The position numbers and the translations under genes were made by a program. Shown piece by piece: positions 46,641-57,362 of a DNA stretch of 64,000 nucleotides (position 1 is the first letter of the stretch; the number at the start of each line of letters is the position of its first letter). Origin of the DNA: Trifolium pratense (taxonomy: Eukaryota; Streptophyta; Magnoliopsida; Fabales; Fabaceae); the NCBI RefSeq assembly GCF_020283565.1, contig NC_060062.1:56876439-56940438 (forward strand), given 5' to 3'. Under the pieces are notes generated by a model. It saw only the letters and a program-made list of their open reading frames with translations, was not told the DNA's origin and made no database searches.

Positions 46641-48347
46641 AGAGTTTCAACACAACTTGACAAATTTTGGGTGTTAGGAGTGTTAGCTAGCAATGCCACC
46701 TCTTTGCAAAATAGCAAATATAGGGGCTGTTGTGAAACAATTGCATCTTTAACCTCTCCTTTTTTTGCAATCAAACTCTTTTTTTTTGACACTCTGTTTC
46801 TTTTCTTTTTCTTTTTCTTTTTCATTCTTTTCTTTTTCTTTTTCTGTTTCTTTTTCATTTTTTCTCTCATTTTCTTTTGATCTTCTCTCACCTCACTAGG
46901 ACTCAATGGTACAAGAACAACCTTTTGGCCATGATGCACAAAAGAATATTTGTTGGAATACCCTTCATGATTAACCTTCCTATCAAATTGCCAATGCCTT
47001 CCTAACAACAAATGACTAGCCTCCATAGGAACTACATCACACAACACAACATCTTCATACTTCCCAATTTCAAAACAAACCTCAACTTGCCAGTTAACAA
47101 CCATTTCAACACTTTCATTAAGCCATTGAAGTTTATATGGCTTTGGGTGAGGTTTTGTTTCTAAATTAAGTTTTGACACTAACCGGGTACTAGCAACATT
47201 AGTACAACTACCACCATCAATAATTAAAGAGCATACCTTTCCTTCAACTAGGCATCTTGTATGGAAAAGGTTTTCTCTTTGAGTTGTGTCTCCTTCTTTG
47301 ACTAAGTTCCCCAACATCCTCCTCACCATGAGTAGCTCTCCACTAGGTATTTCTTCTTCTTCATCATACTCTTCATCATCCTCACCTTCCTCCTCTCCTA
47401 GAACTTCTTCATTTTCCTCCATAAGCATAGTTCTCTTTGTTGGACATTCAGATGCAATATGCCCTTTGCCTTGACACTTGAAACACGCAAGATTCTTGTT
47501 AGTTGAAACACTTTGAGAAGATGTAATAGTTTTACCTTTGTTTTCAACCATGGGTTCTTTAGATGAAGACGATGAAGCACCATCCTTCTTTATCTTGTCT
47601 TTCCAATTTTGAGAATTGAAATTGGTGGAACTTCTCCTTGCTTGACTCTTTCGTTTGAGTTGTTGTTCCACTTTGACAGCTTGGTGCACTAAGTCCTCTA
47701 TCTCCACATAATGTTGCAACTCCACTATGTCACTTATGTCATGATTTAGGCCATGAAGAAATCTAGCCATGGTTGCTTCATTATCTTCTATCAAATTGGC
47801 TCTTATCTTTGCAACATCCATCTCCTTGTAGTATTCATCAACACTTTTGGTGCCTTGAGTGAGTCTTTGTAATTTGTTGTGCAGATCCCTATGATAATAG
47901 GATGGCACAAATCTCCTCCTCATGATCCTTTTCATCTCTTCCCAAGTTTCAATGGCAGGTTCATCATATCTTCTTCTTTCTTTGACAAGTTGATCCCACC
48001 ATACCAAGGCATAATTTGTGAATTCAATGGCTGCAACCTGCACTTTTTGAACATTAGTATAGGTGTGACAAGCAAAAATTTGTTCAATTTTCGTTTCCCA
48101 CTCTATGTAAGCCTCCGAATAATTTTTTCCTTGAAAGGGAGGGACTTTAATTTTTATGCCACTCAATCTGTCCTCCCTAGGCCTCTCCGCATGCCTTTTC
48201 CTTCTCATTTCCTCCTCATCACCACTAGAAACTCGATTTTCTATTCGGTGAATCCTCTCATGTAAACCATTCTAACTCTGCTCTCATCATTTGTTGCATT
48301 CTTGCTGTAAGAGCCTCTAACAACAACCTATTTTCTTCACCTGACAT
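46583..48347 (-). CDS. Gypsy Gag-protease, unit A
   Basis: The likely true start is ATG 48347 ([17 protein letters not shown]). The frame breaks near 48267 (tctaaccatt-side indel) and continues in the open frame from 48208. Domains: capsid-like retrotransposon Gag ([10 protein letters not shown] to [10 protein letters not shown], then [20 protein letters not shown]); a CCHC zinc knuckle [14 protein letters not shown] (codes near 47480); an acidic linker [15 protein letters not shown]; an aspartic protease with the [10 protein letters not shown] active-site region (DGG where most have DSG/DTG); then a Lys-rich tract from an A/G-rich repeat (46790-46865). It assembles the particle and processes the polyprotein. 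It ends at TGA 46583 in the frame that overlaps pol. Confidence 0.85.
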
Positions 48348-48811
48348 GATTATGAAATATTTGTGAAATTAGTAACAAGTGTTTAAAATGGACCTCACCA
48401 CTCTACTCACGTGTTTACACTCAATCACCTGTGTTTCACTCAAATTAGGCTTTTTTTTATATAATAAAAACACTCTGCCTTTTACCACTCAATTGCTCTT
48501 TTCAGTTCTTTAAAGAAACCAAACTCAATCACACAAGAAAAACAATTTTCAAGTAGTAAACACACAAAAAGGCTTAAGATGAAAGGAAACAAGAACACAA
48601 ACACAATATATCGAGAGAAACAAAAGAGAAATACGAGGTATGGACAAATAACTCACAAAAATAAAACAAACACGAGTGTGGAGCAAAATAACTTTGAAAA
48701 ATCACAAGCTTCATATAATCAGAAACTTCTCTTCTTTTTTTTTTCTAATTCAAACAGCACTATCAAGAGATGAAATTGAAATTTGCGCTAAGAGATGGTC
48801 TTATACGAACC

Positions 48812-48826
48812 TTGCTCTGAATACCA
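48812..48826 (-). promoter_or_regulatory. Primer-binding site, gypsy unit A
   Basis: The minus strand reads TGGTATTCAGAGCAA, again five bases inside the LTR end. The leader from here to the gag start (48347) is AT-rich and non-coding. Confidence 0.78.
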
Positions 48827-48831
48827 AATGA

Positions 48832-49350
48832 TGGCTAACTAAATACAAATTAACCATTTTCACAATATTTGATGAAGTTTAAGCTTGTATTTGGAAAGGG
48901 TAAAATGGAGTACGAAAATTACTTATAAAAATTTAGTTATGATAGAATGAAACATAGAAATAACGTGAAGAATGGGGTGGAAAAGGTCAGAAATGGGGCG
49001 CCACACTCTTTCTATTGATTAGAAAGGATGATAAGCCAAAATGAGGATCACCACAAGAAACTTGGTTTCTTGATAAGATCAAAAGCTTGGTCCAATCTAG
49101 AACCAAAAAGAGACAATACTCTCAATTCACACAAAGTGTAAAATTCTGCAAAATAGTCTGCTTTATTCATTGATTTTCGTCCCCTTAAATAGGAGAATTA
49201 CAAAAGCTAAAAAACTGAGCCAATTCTCGCTCATTATTGCTAATAATTAGCATTTACCAGCCAATATTCACTTGGTGGTCAATTAAGGAAGGTATGATCA
49301 CACATTAAGAGTGAACTAGCTGTTTTCTTGTGTAATTTCACCCATGCTCA
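48832..49350 (-). repeat. Gypsy LTR shared by units A and B
   Basis: Serves as 3' LTR of unit B and 5' LTR of unit A. It differs from 41810-42328 at several positions (for example cttgctcatt versus ctcgctcatt near 49229), so the copies are not brand new. Confidence 0.78.
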
Positions 49351-50068
49351 GTTGTTTTCCTCTCCCTTGCTCAGCTCTTTATTTGCAAGAAAATAAACAC
49401 ACCAAATGCCTAATTAAAACTTTAAAAGCTTATAATTGGCAAGCAAAATAAACTAAAAATATTCTAAGTGTTTTGGTCTAATTTAGATAATTTGGAACTC
49501 ACACTTTTATTACAACATGAAATAAAAAATTAAGAAAATTTCAAATTTGGGCAGCATGCCCTGTCCCAGTGCCATCTTCACTTGACGTGATCAAATTGAT
49601 AATTCTTGGCTCTATTTCGTCCTTTTGTTCTTCTGCTCCCATCAAGTTGGTTATTAAGTTAGTTAAACCTTCCGTAGCCTTCTTAGCTCGCTCCCTTGTC
49701 ATTGGACCTCCCAAACCTTGGATTGCTTCATTAAGGTCTTGTTGGGTAATTTCCTCATCATTCCCTCCCTCTTGAAGAGAATTCGACCTCGAATTTAAAT
49801 CATCACCTACATCAAAAGGTGTCAAGTCAGCAACATTAAAGGTAGCACTAACACCATACTCACCCGGAAGTTCTATTTTGTAGGCAATATTATTTATCCT
49901 AGCAAGCACTTGAAAAGGTCCATCCCCTCTTGGTTGAAGTTTAGACTTCCTTTGTAACGAAAATCTTTCCTTCCTCAGGTATACCCAAACCCAATCACCG
50001 GGTTCAAAAACCAGTTTCTTTCTCCCTTTATTTGCACTTTTAGCATAACTTTCATTCCTTTTTTTAAT

Positions 50069-52383
50069 CTACAATTTTACTTGCTCATGTAACTTTTTCA
50101 CAAATTCAGCTTTAGACCTCCCATCGTTATGCTTCAAAAGAGAATTGTTAGGTAATGGTAATAAATCAAGTTGTGTTAAAGGATTAAAACCATAAACAAT
50201 CTCAAAGGGTGAGTGATTGGTAGTACTATGGACAGCCCGATTATAAGCAAACTCCACATGTGGTAAACATTCTTCCCACAATTTTAAATTCTTTTTAAGA
50301 ACAGACCTAAGAAGAGTAGAAAGGGTCCTATTCACTACCTCGGTTTGTCCATCCGTTTGGGGATGACAAGTGGTTGAAAACAGTAATTTTGTGGCAATCT
50401 TACCCCACAATGTTTGCCAAAAATGACATAGGAATTTTGAGTCCCTATCCGAAACAATGCTCCTTGGTAGCCCATGAATGCGTACCACTTCTTTAAAGAA
50501 AAGATAAGCAACATGGCATGCATCGTCCACTTTCTTACATGGTATGAAGTGTGCCATCTTTGAAAACTTGTCAACAACCACAAAAATAGAATCTTTCCTA
50601 TTCTTTGTTCTAGGAAGCCCCAAAACAAAGTCCATTGAAATATCAATCCAAGGAAATTCAGGAATAGGTAAGGGAGTGTAAAGACCATGGGGCATAACTT
50701 TTGATTTAGCCCTTTTACAAACAATGCACCGGTCATAAAATTTTTGCACATCAGTTTTCATATGGGGCCAAAAAAAATGTTCTTGTAATAATTCTAGAGT
50801 TTTAGAAACTCCAAAATGCCCCATTAAAACTCCCTCATGCGCCTCCTTCAAAAGTAATTCTCTTATGGAACTTTTGGGCACACAAAGTCTTTTTTCTTTA
50901 AACAAATAGCCATTGTGCCTAAAATATCCATTGAGGGCAGCATGCTCACAAGCTAAATATTTTGAAGAAAAATCAAGATCACGTTCATACAATTCTTTGA
51001 TATGCTCAAGACCAAAAATTTTGGTTTCAAGAGTGGAAAGTAACACATACCTTCTTGAAAATGCATCCGCAACCACATTAGCCTTACCTTTTTTGTGCTT
51101 AATCACATATGGAAATTGTTCGAGAAATTCAACCCATTTGGCATGTCTCTTGTTCAACTTACCTTTCCCTTTTAAATGTTTCAAAGATTCATGGTCACTA
51201 TGAATGACAAATTCTTTGGGCAATAGGTAATGTTGCCAAGTTTGCAATGCCCTCACTAAGGCATACAATTCCTTATCATAAGTTGAGTAATTCAGGGCAG
51301 CCCCTTTTAATTTCTCACTGAAATAAGCAATTGGATGCCCTTCTTGCATCAAAACAGCACCAATTCCAACATTGGAAGCATCACACTCAATTTTAAAAGA
51401 TTTAGAAAAATTAGATAATGCAAGAATAGGTGCTTGGATGAGTTTTTCTTTAAGGGCAGCAAAGGCTTGCTCTTGTTTCTCACCCCATTTAAAACCAACT
51501 TCTTTTTTCACAATTTCATTAAGAGGTGCAGCCAAGGTACTAAAATCCTTTACAAACCTCCTATAGAAACTAGCTAAGACATGAAAACTTCTTACCTCAC
51601 TTACATTTTTGGGTGTTGGCCATTCTTGAATTGCTTTCACCTTGCTTTCATCAACATGGACTCCCTTAGAGCTTACAATGAAACCTAAAAAAATCACATG
51701 ATCGGTGCAAAAGACACATTTTTCTAAATTTGCATATAGATTTTTTGTCTTAGTACCTGCAAAACAGCCCTTAAGTGAGTGCAATAGTCCTCTAATTTTT
51801 TGCTATATATTAGGATATCATCAAAATACACAACAACAAATTTACCCAAAAATTCTCTCAAAACATGGTTCATTAGTCTCATGAAAGTGCTAGGTGCATT
51901 AGTTAGTCCAAATGGCATAACCAACCACTCATACAAACCATATTTTGTTTTGAAAGCCGTTTTCCACTCGTCCCCCTCCCTTATCCGAATTTGATGGTAC
52001 CCACTTTTCAAATCAATTTTAGAGAATATGCATGCACCAAACAATTCATCAAGTAAGTCATCTAGCCTAGGAATAGGATGCCTATACTTAATGGTAATGT
52101 TATTAACAGCCCTACAATCAGTACACATTCTCCAACTACCATCTTTTTTTGGTACTAAAATTACCGGGACAGCACATGGACTTAGACTTTCTCTTACCCA
52201 TCCCTTACTTACCAACTCAGTCACTTGCCTTTGTGTTTCTTGGGTTTGTTGTGGATTGCTTCGGTAAGCCGGCCTATTAGGCAAGGATGCTCCCGGATTG
52301 CGTTCAATATGATGCTCAATTCCTCTTATAGGTGGTAAGCCACTTGGTATCTTCTTTGGAAACATGTCGTTAAATTCCTGCAA
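50069..52383 (-). pseudogene. Gypsy RT-RNase H-integrase, unit B
   Basis: The first frame (52383-51724) covers the reverse transcriptase through [18 protein letters not shown] one-base loss in the T-run near 51741 shifts the frame after QVLRQ. The second frame (from 51784) continues [16 protein letters not shown] through RNase H and the full integrase, with catalytic residues in [21 protein letters not shown] and [14 protein letters not shown]. Like unit A it has TAG after HEQVKL (about 50066) instead of Gln. The downstream segment 49909-49541 encodes the C-terminal tail (LARINNIAYKIELPGEYGV). Confidence 0.88.
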
Positions 52384-53548
52384 AGAGTTTCAACACAACT
52401 TGACAAATTTTGGGTGTTAGGAGTGTTAGCTAGCAATGCCACCTCTTTGCAAAATAGCAAATATAGGGGCTGTTGTGAAACAATTGCATCTTTAACCTCT
52501 CCTTTTTTTGCAATCAAACTCTTTTTTTTTGACACTCTGTTTCTTTTCTTTTTCATTCTTTTCTTTTTCTTTTTCTGTTTCTTTTTCTTTCTTTTCTTTT
52601 TCATTTTTTTCTCTCATTTTCTTTTGATCTTCTCTCACCTCACTAGGACTCAATTGTACAAGAACAACCTTTTGGCCACGATGCACAAAAGAATATTTGT
52701 TGGAATACCCTTCATGATTAACCTTCCTATCAAATTGCCAAGGCCTTCCTAACAACAAATGACTAGCCTCCATAGGAACTACATCACACAACACAACATC
52801 TTCATACTTCCCAATTTCAAAACAAACCTCAACTTGCCTGTTAACAACCATTTCAACACTTTCATTAAGCCATTGAAGTTTATATGGCTTAGGGTGAGGT
52901 TTTGTTTCTAAATTAAGTTTTGACACTAACCGGGTACTAGCAACATTAGTACAACTACCACCATCAATAATTAAAGAGCATACCTTTCCTTCAACTAGGC
53001 ATCTTGTATGGAAAAAGTTTTCTCTTTGAGTTGTGTCTCCTTCTTTGACTAAGTTCCCCAACATCCTCCTCACCATGAGTAGCTCTCCACTAGGTATTTC
53101 TTCTTCTTCATCGTACTCTTCATCATCCTCACCTTCCTCCTCTCCTAGAACTTCTTCATTTTCCTTCATAAGCATAGTTCTCTTTGTTGGACATTCAGAT
53201 GCAATATGCCCTTTGCCTTGACACTTGAAACATGCAAGATTCTTGTTAGTTGAAACACTTTGAGAAGATGTAATAGTTTTACCTTTGTTTTCAACCATGG
53301 GTTCTTTAGATGAAGACGATGAAGCACCATCCTTCTTTATCTTGTCTTTCCAATTTTGAGAATTGAAATTGGTGGAACTTCTACTTGCTTGACTCTTTCG
53401 TTTGAGTTGTTGTTCCACTTTGATAGCTTGGTGCACTAAGTCCTCTATCTACACATAATGTTGCAACTCCACTATGTCACTTATGTCACGATTTAGGCCA
53501 TGAAGAAATCTAGCCATGGTTGCTTCATTATCTTCTATCAAATTGGCT
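52326..53548 (-). pseudogene. Gypsy Gag-protease, unit B
   Basis: Carries the CCHC knuckle [14 protein letters not shown] and the protease region [10 protein letters not shown]. An in-frame TAG replaces GAG just before IEDL (about 53450). The A/G-rich lysine tract (52540-52610) has indels relative to unit A, so the frame changes there before the end of gag. The N-terminal third of gag is missing because of the truncation. Confidence 0.85.
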
Positions 53549-53766
53549 TATCATCATTTTGGCTTATCATCATTTCTAATCAATAGAAAGAGTGTGGCGC
53601 CCCATTTCTGACCTTTTCCACCTTATTCTTCACGTTATTTCTATGTTTCATTCTGTCATAACTATATTTTTATAAGTAATTTTCGTACTCCATTTTACCC
53701 TTTCCAAATACAAGCTTAAACTTCATCAAATATTGTGAAAATGGTTAATTTGTATTTAGTTAGCCA
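53549..53766 (+). repeat. Inverted gypsy LTR end
   Basis: The sequence from about 53556 is the reverse complement of the LTR 3' half. It ends exactly at TAGTTAGCCA (53766), the outer LTR terminus. No primer-binding site follows, so this is the outer border of a plus-orientation element. The join with unit B shows the short repeat ttggcttatcatc. Confidence 0.82.
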
Positions 53767-54257
53767 CAAGGTTGCGTCATTTGAACAACCGGATTTTAAA
53801 CTTTGTTGGAGCAGAAACAATAGTGCAGATGTATTTGACAGCCAGTAAGCCATGAGATCATTGTCGTCTTGATTCTGGAAAGTAAGCAACGAAGGAAAAA
53901 GTTAGTTTGGATAAAGGATCCATTACGTAATTTTACAATACAAGAAAAAACCATATCATAGACTTTCACTGAAAATTAGAATCATATATCAAGGATTAAT
54001 TTTCCTAAAAGCTCAAGTTATTAGGGGAAGGTTCAAAGTACTATACTTGTATATCTCTAAATAAATAAAAAATTACCTCAATTGCAGAACCAATCATCTG
54101 GATAAGGCGATCAAATACACTTGTCCTTTCAGCTTCAAATGATTTCCAGTGGAGAAGACATTTGTAAATGGTGAATGCAGCAATAGGCTTTCCATGATGG
54201 AATCCAATTCCTTGCTCTTTTGCACTCTTAAACGAACTTTAAGGCCAATTTCTTCAT
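53767..54257 (-). pseudogene. Myosin XI C-terminal (DIL region) gene fragment
   Basis: Class XI myosins are plant actin motors for organelle transport. Two exons are readable on the minus strand. The upstream one (about 54257-54077) reads [20 protein letters not shown], then [20 protein letters not shown]. After a 202-base GT-AG intron (54076-53875) the second (53874-53767) reads NQDDNDLMAYWLSN and LLFLLQQSLKSGCSNDATL. It stops in mid-exon at the LTR terminus. The sequence before GFHHG has a stop and a frame slip (for example KKLALKFV, stop). Motor head, IQ motifs, coiled coil and most of the DIL domain are absent. A broken or captured gene fragment. Confidence 0.88.
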
Positions 54258-55530
54258 CTGTTTTGGCATAAAAGGTAGTGAAAATGCAGATTAGTTCTTC
54301 ATATTAGGAACAAATATACTTTGGAGTAGAAAGTCTAAATAGCAACAGAAAGTTTAAGATAATATATAACAGATTTATCAATGGCATATATCATTGAACT
54401 CATATGATTAAGCTTACAAATAGAGGGAATTTATAATTAAATGCATAGTCTTCCAAATAAAGAAATTAAAGTAATCAAATACAAGCATCGAGGGAATTTA
54501 TAATTAAATGCATAGTCTTCCAATAAAGAAATTAAAGTATATGAATGTATATAGACAGTTAGATGATAGAAAAGACTAGAGATAAGATTAGTCTTCCATC
54601 AGATTCATTCCTTAATTGATACAACAATTGGTAAAAAAAAATAGTCTTAACTTTATCCAAATGTAAAGCCATGAACTATGGTTTTGGGTTTTATCTTCAT
54701 TTTCAATCCTATTAACATTTTATGAAGCCACTACGAGACTCTCCCTAAATCTCAGTAGTAGAGATGGCGGGGCAGGAGGCAATTTGTTAGCCTATGAATT
54801 CTTACCATTCCAGGTCAAACCAAAAATCTTCCCTTGCCTGAGAATTCTGCACCTTGCTACATATTGTCAATCAAATATAGTTAAAAGTGGTTACTGCATA
54901 TATTTAGTGTACTCAATTGAAATGAATCAACTATCAAATGCATTACTACTAAAATCAATCAGCTTAATAGCACTAAAAAATTATCAAATGTAGTACTATC
55001 AAGATATGTGTGATTTCGACATTATTATATGATTATTTAATTATTGAATCACAACAAATGAATCAAATTAGTAGCACTAAATTTTTGCAAGCTGAAGTAA
55101 GTAGACACAACAAAGATACACTAGTACTGCATCTAGAAATAAGTTATATGACTATTGTATCACAATAAAAAACCACAACAACTTCAACAAGCTATGGACA
55201 AAAACCATAGCAACTCAAACAATCAATAGGGTTACAAATGATTAGCTCCATTCTCAATAAAAAAATCTAACTTCTCAAGGAAATGAAAGATTAGAAAAAT
55301 AGAAAATAAAACATAAGAAAAACAAAACAAAACAAATTAGTTGATCATAAACAATTAAAAACACCCAAAGGAGAAGGTTTAGAAACAACTAAAGAAGGAG
55401 AACTTAAATTCATTAATTAGGAGAACTTAAATTCATTAAATAGAAGAACTTAAAAAATCAGCAAACCAACAAAAATGGAAGGCACAAAGTTTAGGGTTTT
55501 TTTTCCCCAAATGTTAAGAAATAAGTAGAG
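54258..55530. other. Intergenic AT-rich DNA before the LINE
   Basis: A near-duplicate of about 45 bases (gggaatttataattaaatgc, followed by atagtcttcca) occurs at about 54424 and 54492. No further myosin exon was recognised on the minus strand. No other gene. Confidence 0.5.
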
Positions 55531-55999
55531 AGTGAAATGAACGATTTAGAACGAGAAGGGTTTGCGATTGACGGCGATTTTTTCTTCTCCCTCTAGAGAA
55601 GCGATGCCGCCGCGTCTCCCCTAATCCATCACTGCTCTTATTCCGGCCAGCCTCCACGAACGCCGCCGATTCCAATTGGTGTTCTGTGTCTCTGGTTTCT
55701 GACGAACGGCTGCGTGTTATACTGCGAAGGAGCTTTTGGTTTGCGATATTCTAACAGAAGAAGAGGGGTCCCTGCCGTCACGCCGCCGCCTCTGGTGTTC
55801 TGTTACTATCGGTTTTCTCTCTGGTTCTCTTCGCTGCTTTTCTTCTGCTACTGTGAATCAATTGGGGTTTTCTTTGTTCTAAATTGTGTTAGAGAATCAA
55901 TCGTGTCAAGGCTCTCTGGGTTTTCCTGGATTGAGCTTTGCAAAGATTGGTCAATTTCTCTTCACGCTTGTAACAGAGTGCGACTCCTGATCGTATTTA

Positions 56000-57362
56000 A
56001 TGGCTGCCAGCATCTATCATCGTTCCAGGGATCTTCCTTGGTCAATTCTTGCTGCCAATGTGTCCTCTGGTTATTCCCATGACACTGCTTTGCCTGCTCC
56101 TGTTCTTTCGCCTCAACGGAAATCGTTTGCTCAAGCTCTACAGAATGTTTGTGACGTTCCGGTAGGCAACTTTCCTAAACCGTGTTTAAAAGGAAAGAGG
56201 TTATCTATTAAAATACCAGAGGATTCTTACAAAGCGGGTTTGGATAGATGCAAGAACAATCTCCATGGCCGTTTGATCATGGCTAAGGGAGATAAGCCTT
56301 TGCGTTTACATGAAATTCGCGAGAAGCTCACCAAAGCTTGGGCTCCGGTAAATAAATGGCAAATCACTCCGTTGGGAAAGGGCTTTTATGAGTTTTATTT
56401 TCAAAATTGTGAAGACCTCAATCGGGTTTGGAGCATCGGAACATGGAATCTTAAGCCGGGTTTGTTACGTCTGTCTGCTTGGTCTAGTGACTTTAAACCT
56501 GAAAACTTGAAGGTTACTAATGCTCAAATTTGGATTCGTATTTATGGTCTGCCACAAGAATATTGGATGCCTACGACTCTTTTTTCCATTGCATCTGGAA
56601 TAGGTACACCTCTTTCTTTGGACGAAGCAACTAAACAGCGCACCATGGGTCACTTTGCGCGCATTTTGGTTGATGTTAATCTTGCTGAGGAGCTGCATTA
56701 TCAGATTCTTGTAGAAAGGGAAGGCTATGCCTTCTTTGTTGACATAGATTATGAAAACTTGCCATATTTTTGTGAACACTGTTGCTGCATTGGCCATTCT
56801 ATTGACAAGTGTAGAAACGTTAACAGCAAGACGAAGGACAAAAAAAAAAAGTGTGGAGAAGGTTGTTCCTAACAAACCTAATCCAAAATTTGTCCCGAAG
56901 CAGAAAAATAAGAACAATGAACCTGTCCAGGACAATAAGAAAATAAATGAAGAAGTCTCTGATTATGAATCTTTACATCCAGAATCTGATCAAGAGCATG
57001 CGGAAGTGGTGAAAGACACTTTTGAAGAACCTACAATGAATAAGGAGATGCGTGCAGATAATGAAAATCATGCTGACATGATTGTGAAGCATGCAGAAAA
57101 TGACAAAAATGTGGATGTCACTGTGGATCATGCACAACATCATGAAATTCTGAATCCTCACATTCCAGTTGTTCATGAGAGAGACCGCCACTTAGATAAG
57201 AATCCATCATCATGGGCAGATGAAGCTGACGATTCACATGATGAAGGAGGGGAATTCACTGTTGTAACCTCAAAGAAAGGTAGGGGTAAAAATAAAAAAT
57301 ATACTCCTAAACCTGATTTACACACCCGGTCTAGGACGGGTAGCCAACTTAATTCTTTATGA
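56000..57362 (+). pseudogene. LINE ORF1 (DUF4283-like, CCHC knuckle)
   Basis: The first frame (56000-56872) holds the RNA-binding-type domain (SIKIPEDSYKAGLDRCKNNL, GFYEFYFQNCEDLNRVW, IWIRIYGLPQEYWMP) and a zinc knuckle CEHCCCIGHSIDKC. An A-run at about 56838-56849 shifts the frame. The second frame (through 57362) continues with a Lys-rich stretch and a long Asp/Glu/His-rich linker (VSDYESLHPESDQEHAEVV). It ends NSL at a TGA that overlaps the ORF2 start as ATGA. Its role would be RNA binding in the LINE particle. The homopolymer slip may be a real mutation or a sequencing error. Confidence 0.85.

Larger units (their letters stand above)
42519..48347 (-). mobile_element. Ty3/gypsy retrotransposon coding region, unit A
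   Basis: A complete gag-protease-RT-RNase H-integrase order lies between the LTRs at 48832-49350 and 41810-42328. It is interrupted in the integrase by a solo LTR (43500-44772). Integrase downstream of RNase H defines the Ty3/gypsy order. The unit is shared head-to-tail with units B and C. Damage: a frame change near 48267, a -1 shift between gag and pol, TAG at about 43044, and the solo LTR. Confidence 0.92.
49541..53548 (-). mobile_element. Ty3/gypsy retrotransposon coding region, unit B (5' truncated)
   Basis: The same family as unit A, very similar throughout, but its integrase is uninterrupted and its gag is cut at ...tcaaattggct (53548). This is the same gag position at which unit C begins. 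Beyond the cut lies an inverted LTR end. Confidence 0.92.

Noticed and set aside
40769..53548. Endogenous pararetrovirus or other virus
   Set aside because: LTRs, an initiator-Met-like primer-binding site and the gag-protease-RT-RNase H-integrase order fit an ordinary Ty3/gypsy retrotransposon; no movement-protein or envelope frame is present.
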